A stretch of 64,000 nt of DNA from Dryococelus australis. Its lineage: Eukaryota > Arthropoda > Insecta > Phasmatodea > Phasmatidae. Under the pieces are notes generated by a model. It did no database searches. It was not told the DNA's origin and saw only the letters and a list, made by a program, of their open reading frames with translations. The position numbers were made by a program, and so were the translations under genes. Where the stretch lies: NCBI GenBank assembly GCA_029891345.1, contig CM057000.1, forward strand, positions 133,288,163 through 133,352,162. The letters are read 5' to 3'. Positions 56,880-64,000 of the stretch are shown piece by piece; position 1 is the first letter of the stretch, and every line of letters begins with the position of its first letter.

Positions 56880-57300
56880 AAGGCAGTTCACGGTAAAATG
56901 AGCACTTTAGAAAGCACTGCTTGAGATCTACTTTTATGTACATTAAATATTCTTCCTCCTTATGTAAAATTAATATTGCCGTGGACCTCATCACTTTATT
57001 CATGCGTCGGTCACGTAGAACTGCGAAATTATTATAAAATTAAGTATTTTTCTAATATGGATATTTTTACAATTCCTATGTATTAAAAAAAACACAAAGC
57101 GAAATAAATAATTTAAGTTATTACAAATGGTTACCTAATACTTTTTATTCGAAGTTAAATATGGCACTATTTTCCATCCACCGTTACCAACTTAACTGGG
57201 TGCATGCCATCCAGTGAGCCCGTTGAAATATACGCAGGCAGGGGCAGTGGCTTTTTTCTGAGGTTGATTTCAAAAGTGCTCACTTTATCGTGAGCAGCCT
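56880..57300 (-). mobile_element. Long MITE copy 6 (421 bp)
   Basis: AAGGCAGTTCACGGTAAAAT to CACTTTATCGTGAGCAGCCT with TA on both sides (56878-56879 and 57301-57302). Confidence 0.85.
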
Positions 57301-57478
57301 TAAGCGTCCAGTTAGCTGTCGTTTTGCGAAGTTATTTTCGAACGCATATTTCTTGGAAGCTGTGCAGTTGCGTTTAACAGAGTCTTGCCACTTTATTATC
57401 AATATTTTAAAACTTAATTACCAATACATTTGACATGTGACAATGTTAGTTCACTTATTCCCTAGAAGGTCGACTCAA

Positions 57479-57572
57479 ACGAACTTACACAAAATACACA
57501 CCCGGGACTTGAACCCGGAACCCCTGCGCCATAAGCTGGCACGCAACCAACTGCACTGCCTCGCTCGGTTTA
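57479..57572 (-). repeat. Second tRNA-headed SINE (different head)
   Basis: Reverse complement reads GAGCGAGGCAGTGCAGTTGG, then TTGCGTGCCAGCTTATGGCG, then GGGTTCAAGTCCCGGGTGTG: A-box and B-box spacing of a tRNA. The downstream TTTTGTGTAAGTTCG and lack of acceptor pairing point to a SINE, distinct from the family at 40877. Confidence 0.65.
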
Positions 57573-57753
57573 GCTAATAAAGAAAAATGTGTACAATATC
57601 TATATAAGAATAATATGATTCGTCTGCCAATGTCGTTGGCAGAATGTGGAAGAGGTTTCGGAAAACCTGGATAGTTCTGACTATGTCAGGATGTTTGGTA
57701 ACCCGACAACAACCAAAAATGCAGCAATTCCAACTGGTGCTACCCACTCACTA

Positions 57754-57987
57754 CAGGCTATTCATGGTAAAGTGAGAACTTTTGAGGCCCTCGTCACTTT
57801 TTCCTTTCAGCCATTTTTTATCCTTTAATCACAGTTTTGAAACAAATATTGCTATGTAGTAATAAGCACAGTGTTTATATTCAACCGCACTCGGAAGTTA
57901 ACGTCTAAGGCTGAAATAAAATATATTTATTGACTATTATTCCAAATGAGGCGGCTTTAAAAAGAGCTCACTTTACCGTGAGCATCC
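57754..57987 (-). mobile_element. Short MITE copy 6
   Basis: CAGGCTATTCATGGTAAAGT to CTTTACCGTGAGCATCC, TA at 57752-57753 and 57988-57989. Interior is the reverse of copy 1. Confidence 0.82.
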
Positions 57988-58324
57988 TATGATACCCCGT
58001 GCCAGTCGCGAAACGTTAGCAATGCAACTGTACTGGGGGCCTGTTTTTAAGTAATCGAAGTGTTTGTGGGAAGAAAAAAAACGTGTTGGTGAGAAAATTT
58101 TTCGCTGGGGCACCGCTGATTATATTTCCAGCCACGTGTCGTTAACACGGAATCTGCATGGTAACACACTTTTCGGCTATACTATCGTACAAATACCGTC
58201 TCGCTAGACTGACCCTAACACAGTGTTTCGCTAAACACTTGCTATAGGCTGTCATTGGTAGAGTGAGCAATAATTTTCAAACAAGCTTTTGATAAAAACC
58301 ACTGCCCGTAACCACACGTACGCT

Positions 58325-58623
58325 ATAGTCTATTCGCGGTTTCTACACACTTTTCGAATCGAACCTTTGAAAAATCACCCAATGTATGACGTGTCTGGGT
58401 GTTTCCTAAACACTCCGTGTGCCAAAAACTTTATAACTTCCGTTAACATAAAAGTGCCTAACATTTGTCAAATTGGACTTTTCCATATATGTTAGCTACA
58501 ATTTATAAAATTTTCTTTGCAATTAATATGAATAAAAGCAGGGCAAAAATTGGTGTGTTGGCAATGCCTAGTAAGAAGTAGGCTAGTTCAAATGGAAAGT
58601 TGTCCCTTTGGTGTAAATTCCTA
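58325..58623 (+). repeat. Family-3 repeat
   Basis: TATTCGCGGTTTCTACACAC, GAACCTTTGAAAAATCACCC, GGCAATGCCTAGTAAGAAGT and CCCTTTGGTGTAAATTCC align with 32107-32436. It directly abuts the MITE at 58624. Confidence 0.65.
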
Positions 58624-58834
58624 TAGGCTGTTCACGGTAAAGTAAACTTGTCAATTTTACTTTCCAGCAAAATTTTGTCTTTCCGTCACTTATGAAAACT
58701 GCCATTCACCTAATTAATGCAGTGTATCCACACTTCCAAAAGTTAACATCTAAAGTTACAATAAAATACATATATTTGCTATTATTCCTGTTGTGAGGCT
58801 CTTAAAATGTGTTCTCTTTACTGTGAACGGCCTA
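58624..58834 (-). mobile_element. Short MITE copy 7 (211 bp)
   Basis: TAGGCTGTTCACGGTAAAGT to TCTTTACTGTGAACGGCCTA, TA on both sides (58622-58623 and 58835-58836). Confidence 0.85.
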
Positions 58835-59119
58835 TAGCCTTGGTCAATCTTTGTCTGTATGGGGCGGGGGGAGTATTTCGGAAGTAGAAATTTAACAGGC
58901 CTTCAGAAAATTTGGAAGTAACCATGAATGGATTATACAGTTACACACTGGCGTGCAGGCTGCTAGTTAAGTTGGCAAAGATTTAATAAAAATTGTCTTA
59001 ACACGTGAAGTTGTTTGTCAGTGGAATGTTTAAATGTATGGCCACTGAAGTTAGTATTTCTTGTTTTATCACACTACAGTGTGATTTAGTTTATTAATAA
59101 CACATTCACGTTCATAAAA

Positions 59120-59215
59120 ATGCCACGTTTTTTACATTGACGGTGCATGAATAAAGTGATGTCCCCTTTGCAGTGTTAATTTTGCATACGGCGAAAGGAT
59201 ACAACATGAGAAGAA
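59120..59215 (+). mobile_element. Long MITE 3' fragment
   Basis: GACGGTGCATGAATAAAGTG, CAGTGTTAATTTTGCATACG and GAAAGGATACAACATG match the distal third of the long family. Confidence 0.6.
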
Positions 59216-59225
59216 AAATATATTA

Positions 59226-59658
59226 TGGTCTGTTCACGGTAAAATAACTGTGTTAAGTTAGCACTTTTGAAAGCCCTGCTTAAGATCTACTTGTATGTAC
59301 GTTGTGTATTCTTCCAACTTATGTAACATTAACATTGGCATGGGCCTCGTCACTTTATTTATGCGTTGGTAAAATTAAACTGCGCAAGTATTAGCAAAGT
59401 AAATATTTTACAAATCTGCTCATTTCTACACTTTGATGCATTAAGAGAAAAAAGAAAGCGAAATAAATAATTTAAGTTATCACAAATGGTAACCTAACAC
59501 TTAATTCGGCGTTAAGTCATGACACTACTTACCCTCCATCTTTACTAAATTTACGGGGCGCATTACACTCAGTGAGCCCGTTAAATTATATGCATGTAGG
59601 AGCAGTGACTTCTTACTAAGGCTGATTTCAAAAGTTCTCATTTTATCGTGAACAGCAT
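59226..59658 (-). mobile_element. Long MITE copy 7
   Basis: GGTCTGTTCACGGTAAAATA to CATTTTATCGTGAACAGCAT; interior CACTTGTATG-type markers in reverse. It has a small extra duplication near the left end. Confidence 0.8.
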
Positions 59659-59659
59659 T

Positions 59660-60780
59660 TATCTTGTAGCAACCATATGCGCACAGACAGTAATACGGCA
59701 AACAGTTCTGTTGGTATGAATATCTGATGTTAACACGATATTTTTATGGTAACTACAACCCATCAGATGGATGTCACTATTTTAACAGTGCAGATGGTTC
59801 CGACTACCATATATTCTTCTCAGTGTGGGAGGTGAATAGCCTGTAAGCATAGTTTTCCAAAGTGCTCACAATGGTCAGCAAGGATAATGATGGTGTTGAA
59901 ACAAGGCCCCTGCTGTGCTGCCTCGCCAAAACACGTTCTACCACTACTGTCCCACGCGACGTAATGCGAGCCGACTAACAGTTCCTGCCGTGGGCAGAGC
60001 TGTAGTTCGCCTACTCGCCGTCATCAGATCGGCCTCCGGCCACAAAAATATACAGGTTTCCATTCTCCCAACCCCCGACGAACCACGCAACCGGGTTCAA
60101 GCAGCTTCCAGATACATCCGGGTTCAGAACAGAACAGAGCATATTAGAATGGCACCAATACCCTGCTGAAGGCCATAACTGGTATTAATTACTAAAATTT
60201 TTAGCGTTATAAAAATTAAAATCAAGTTAAATTTTAAAATTACAGAGGCTTAAAATTATATTTTGTTAAAAAAAAAAAAAGTTATAGTTTAAAAATGTCG
60301 AAAGTTAAAATTCCTCTGCCTCCACCCTTGAACCCTCCCCCGCTGTCCTCTCCGGAGACTGAGGGGAGGACAGTCGTTTTCGTGAGTTGTCCGTCGTGTG
60401 TTTGATGTCTGTTTTTGTGTTATGGTGGTGTCAGTGTAATGTTGTTTGTGAAGGGTGTTGTACAGTGTCTATGCTGTTCCTTTAGTTTATTTGTTTTCCA
60501 GTGTATCTGTAATATTGATATCTTTATGAGTCGGACGACATCAATATACGAGATTATGTTATTGTTTATAATGATATGTGATGTGTTGTTAGCGAGGGCT
60601 CTAGAGGAACATTTATTAATTTATTTTCGTAAATTTTACTAATAACAATTATTAGATTGGTAGATATTACTTTGATTAGTGATTAAATTTCTATAAGAAG
60701 AATAATTCTAGTAACTGCGAGTTCACTTGTTTTCAAACTCCCGACCAACTAATCTGTGAAATGCACCGACGATGGCCCAT
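59660..60780. other. No gene seen
   Basis: Includes an 84-codon frame at 59915-60169 that ends KAASRYIRV-like with no recognised motif, and AT-rich spacer. Nothing else can be supported. Confidence 0.35.
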
Positions 60781-60784
60781 TGAC

Positions 60785-61005
60785 ATCGAGGTCTTGAGAA
60801 CCGATGATGATGAAGCGAGGTGAGTATGCAGCAGCTCCGGAATGAAAGGGAGGGGTAAACAGGATAACCCCGAGAAAAATCCGCCGATCAGCGACATCGT
60901 CCGGCACGATTCACACATTCGAAAATCCTGGGGCGACCATCGAGCCCGGTTCGCCTTGGTGAGAGTCGAGTAGTCTAACCGCTAGACCACCGCGGCTCGG
61001 AAATC
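60785..61005 (-). repeat. tRNA-headed SINE, full-length copy
   Basis: Reverse copy with intact head: AACCGCTAGACCACCGCGGC (A-box side), GAGCCCGGTTCGCC (B-box side), body GAAAAATCCGCCGATCAGCG and GAGGTCTTGAGAACCGATGA. Confidence 0.78.
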
Positions 61006-61317
61006 CGCAAACGATTAGTGATTATGATAAGTTAAATTCGCTTTACTATACTTCAAACATGTAAGTTTTGGCCACTCACGTAATCATCAGGCGTAAATTG
61101 TCTTCTTCGGTAGCGTAATTTTCGCCACACAGTTCTGTCTTGCACTATTCAGCATCAGTTTTCACTGATTCACGTTTAGAGTGTATCGCAAGCTAGTGCA
61201 AGCTGTATAGCAAAATTATACGAGTGGTTTCCCGACTGCCCCAAATTAACGTGAACTTTGTTTTTTAAACCGAGCTCCCGTGGCCGGTCTGGGTTGCGGG
61301 AGGTTCTGGGTTCGAAT

Positions 61318-61600
61318 CAATGGCGTGTGGTGAACTGTTGCAAGGTAAGCTGGCGTTAGCTCCGTGCTGTACGCTGTTGCCTGCTAGTTTACACATCCAC
61401 CAGTAGAACGTAGCTCTGCAGCTGACGCCACAGGACGCGTGTGATGGGCTCCTTGCTGCTCGCTTGTGAGTGGGTGGTAGGAATACACTCTGCTTCCCCT
61501 AGGCTGCACGGTGGTTACTGACTCCTGCTGCGTGCACCGAGAATGTACAGTACTGAGCAAGCTCCAGCTTACCTTGCAACACTTCACCACACGCCACTGG
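61318..61600. repeat. Inverted repeat with ~33-bp arms
   Basis: TGGCGTGTGGTGAACTGTTG / CAAGGTAAGCTGG (about 61321-61353) is inverted at CCAGCTTACCTTG / CAACACTTCACCACACGCCA (about 61566-61598). Each arm abuts GGTTCGAAT, so the pair may be two opposed copies of a tRNA-like SINE end. Confidence 0.75.
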
Positions 61601-62181
61601 TTCGAATTCCAGGTAAGGCATGAGTGTTAGTTTGTTAGGTCAATTGTTAGTTGTACGCCGTCCCTGTATAAACCTACATTAATAACAGCGGGGGACGTTA
61701 ATAAGCACAATACAGTGCATAGATTTGACACTTGATCCATATATATCGTATCTTTAAGAATTAATAAATTCTGGATTGCTTTTAAGAATTGCGAAGAGCA
61801 ATACAGGCCTTGACGCAGACACCGCTTATTAATGGTCCTCCAAGATCGTAACATTTGTAATCCCACAAAATCTTTGTTGGAGTCTGACCAGCTTTTATAA
61901 TTTAAGAATTTGACAATTTATAGTTCGGAACCTATTCTTGTTGGGGAAGTAGGGGCATTACCGTGTGATGTAGCGTCCAACACAACACAAATTTAATGGG
62001 CTATTCTCCTGAGTATGTGATAAATGATGAAAAAAAATAGCACTGCGTAAAATAAACCACAATTTTGATGGGAGGCAGACAAATACCTTCCTTTCAGCGA
62101 TCCTGCTTGTTAAAGACTAAAATAAGAAAGGTGTTCTATTAGTAAAGTTTGCTCACACATCAAAATTTAAATTTAAATTTA

Positions 62182-62250
62182 GGTTGCCTGTCGTGCAAAG
62201 AGGCGAGTAAGCATTTAATGCTTAATCGCCCCTTCGCATGATAGGCAACC
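62182..62250. repeat. 69-bp near-perfect hairpin
   Basis: GGTTGCCTGTCGTGCAAAG at the left and CTTCGCATGATAGGCAACC at the right, joined through AAGCATTTAATGCTT. Arms are about 34 bp with about five mismatches, all but one purine-for-purine. Confidence 0.85.
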
Positions 62251-63163
62251 TGTAAAGTTTTTCTTGATAACTTGTATTTAAAGACCTGAAAAATTCGCGG
62301 ATTAATATTGGTACAAGCTAGAATTCGAAAACTCTTACGTCTGTGTCCTCTTTGCGTTGGTCCACGCGTTATTTGACACCTCCTGGAGAACCCTGGCTAA
62401 TGAGAAACATCAACAAAATGCACGGCCAATCATCGCCATCCGCTGTGGCGGCTAGCAGCCAATACGCAATTTGCGTCTGCACGATTGCAAATAAGACCGT
62501 GGAGTCTAGCCTGAATGTCGTTGAACTCGCAAATTTTTCATGTCCCTACATATAATTTTTAAAAAATATTACTCTGGTAATACCACGTTTACAATGTGCT
62601 AAAACTATTTGTTTTGCAGAAATTTTTGATTAAATTAATATATCAGTTCCGAAAGCCCCTCAAAATGCGCGCTATCGGGCTTGGTGCTATCATGACGTCA
62701 CAGTTCATGTGCCAACTCGCTCGTCGTGTTGCTTATGGTATCCGCAAAGCATGCTTCAGACTAGGTGTTACACAATTGTAGGTAAATGAACTAACAATTC
62801 AAGCAAAACCCAAATACCGTATTGTAACGCACAGCGATGCCGTGAAATAAAAAGCATATAAAATATCTGAAATAGATATCGTCTAGAAGCTTTGTTGGTT
62901 CAGAGCCATTAGAAGGGAATCTAAATATATTTCAAAGAAAATAATTTTTCTTTGCTTGTGGCCACCGTTTTGAAGAACGTATAAAAATAACTGACGCCTG
63001 AAATGAAGTAATTTTGCCTGTTAAACACAAAAACGTTTGGCGGGCCGAACCCGGTAACACAACTGGCCCGTAGAGAAGTGAACTGATGAATTGATCGGTT
63101 TACAAACAACGAAGATAAGTTCGTGTCAAACTACTGGTTTTTCGTTAATGATTCGCGATTGTA

Positions 63164-63582
63164 AGATGTTCACCGTAAAATGAACACTTTTGAAAGCCCT
63201 GCTTACGATGTACTTGTATGCACGTTGCGTATTCTCCCTCCTTATGTAAAATTAACATTGCCGTGGGTCTCATAGCTTTATTCATGCGTCGATCACGTGA
63301 AACTCTGAAATTATTATGAAAGTAAATATTTTTAAAATCTGCTAATTTCTGCACTTCTATGCATTAAAAATAAACAGACAGGGAAAGAAATAATTTAAGT
63401 TTTCGCAAATGGTTACCTAACAATTTTTATTCGACGTTAAGATATGGAACTACTTTCCCGCCAACGTTACCGACTTTACTGGGCGAATGCCACTCAATGC
63501 GCCCGTTGAAATATATGCAGGCATGAGCTGTGACTTCTTTCAGAAGTTCATTTTAAAAGCTCTCTTTACCGTGAACAGCCTT
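63164..63582 (-). mobile_element. Long MITE copy 8 (419 bp)
   Basis: AGATGTTCACCGTAAAATGA to CTCTCTTTACCGTGAACAGC, then CTT, with TA at 63162-63163 and 63583-63584. Confidence 0.87.
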
Positions 63583-63597
63583 TAGCGAGGTCTATTA

Positions 63598-63833
63598 TAG
63601 GCTATTCACGGTAAAGTGTGCACCTTTGAAAGCCCTCCCATTTGGAATGATGGTCAATAAGTATATTTTATTTTAGCTTTAGACATAAACTTCCAAGTGC
63701 GGTGAAATATACACATTTTGTTTAATACTTACATGACAATATTTCTTTAAAGATGTGGTTGACGGATAAAACAATGGCTGAAACAAAGAAGTGACTAGGG
63801 CGTCAAAAGTGCTCACTTACCGTGAACAGCCTA
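63598..63833 (+). mobile_element. Short MITE copy 8 (236 bp)
   Basis: TAGGCTATTCACGGTAAAGT to CTCACTTACCGTGAACAGCC, then TA; TA at 63596-63597 and 63834-63835. It lies 13 bp from a long copy. Confidence 0.87.
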
Positions 63834-63839
63834 TATAGA

Positions 63840-64000
63840 CGGATCAAGTTGCTCAGGGAAGAAGAAACGGGGGAGGAGCTGGACACGGACTGCAGCACCG
63901 AACCGTCCCAGTATCCACCTGCAGTGATTTAGGGAAACCATGGAAAAACAGGAATCACAATGGCTGGACAGCGAATCGAACCCAGGCCTTTCCGAACGCG
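63840..64000 (-). repeat. SINE-like fragment at window edge
   Basis: AGCGAATCGAACCCAGGCCT has a B-box-like GGTTCGATT in reverse, preceded by GGAAACCATGGAAAAACAGG and ACTGCAGCACCGAACCGTCC, which look like a SINE body. It is cut by the window end. Confidence 0.45.

Noticed and set aside
57479..57572. Functional tRNA gene on the minus strand
   Set aside because: The head matches tRNA promoter boxes but lacks a closing acceptor stem; best explained as a SINE head.

Overview
This is eukaryotic, almost certainly insect, repeat-dominated DNA. It has no operons and no long intact host gene, many small non-autonomous DNA transposons, tRNA-headed SINEs, decayed Ty3/Gypsy and Tc1/mariner copies, and one AT-rich virus-like Polinton/Maverick. 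A SINE translated as KREIPEKTRRP resembles strings I remember from stick-insect (phasmid) gene models. That host assignment is an inference from memory.

The main object is a complete but decayed Polinton at 3571-19168 (15.6 kb). Its inverted ends start AGTAGAT, it has AG...CT termini, and its 6-bp flanks match at 5 of 6 positions (ATTGTT/ATTGTA). Left to right it carries a small unknown ORF (-), a major capsid protein remnant (-), a conserved Polinton protein with a PGL motif (+), a parvovirus-VP1-like phospholipase A2 protein (+), an adenain-like protease (+), a fibre-like repeat protein (+), a zinc ribbon (+), an integrase (+), a BRO-N protein (-), a matrixin metalloproteinase with cysteine switch and hemopexin repeats (-), a packaging ATPase (-), a penton-like protein (+), protein-primed family B DNA polymerase (-), an unknown ORF (-) and a zinc-finger protein (-). 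Virion, replication and integration genes are all represented and all are broken. The BRO gene is split by a 424-bp MITE whose removal with one TA gives back an open frame.

The flanks (1-3570 and 19169-64000) are a transposon graveyard. Two related MITE families share the end TAGGCTRTTCACGRTAAAGTGAGCAC and TA target duplications: a long one of about 420 bp and a short one of about 211-240 bp. There are also a third ~300-bp family adjoining them, five copies of a ~650-bp family with an open frame, a hAT-like 974-bp element, a 1281-bp Tc1-like element with terminal repeats, further decayed Tc1/mariner transposases, two internally deleted LTR elements, SINEs, and a five-unit 118-bp tandem array that grew out of a MITE end.

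Possible host sequence is limited to one GC-rich candidate exon at 3140-3260, two CpG-rich blocks (34500-34920 and 42780-43330), and a cysteine-rich coding fragment at 30084-30717. The remainder shows no gene that I can support.
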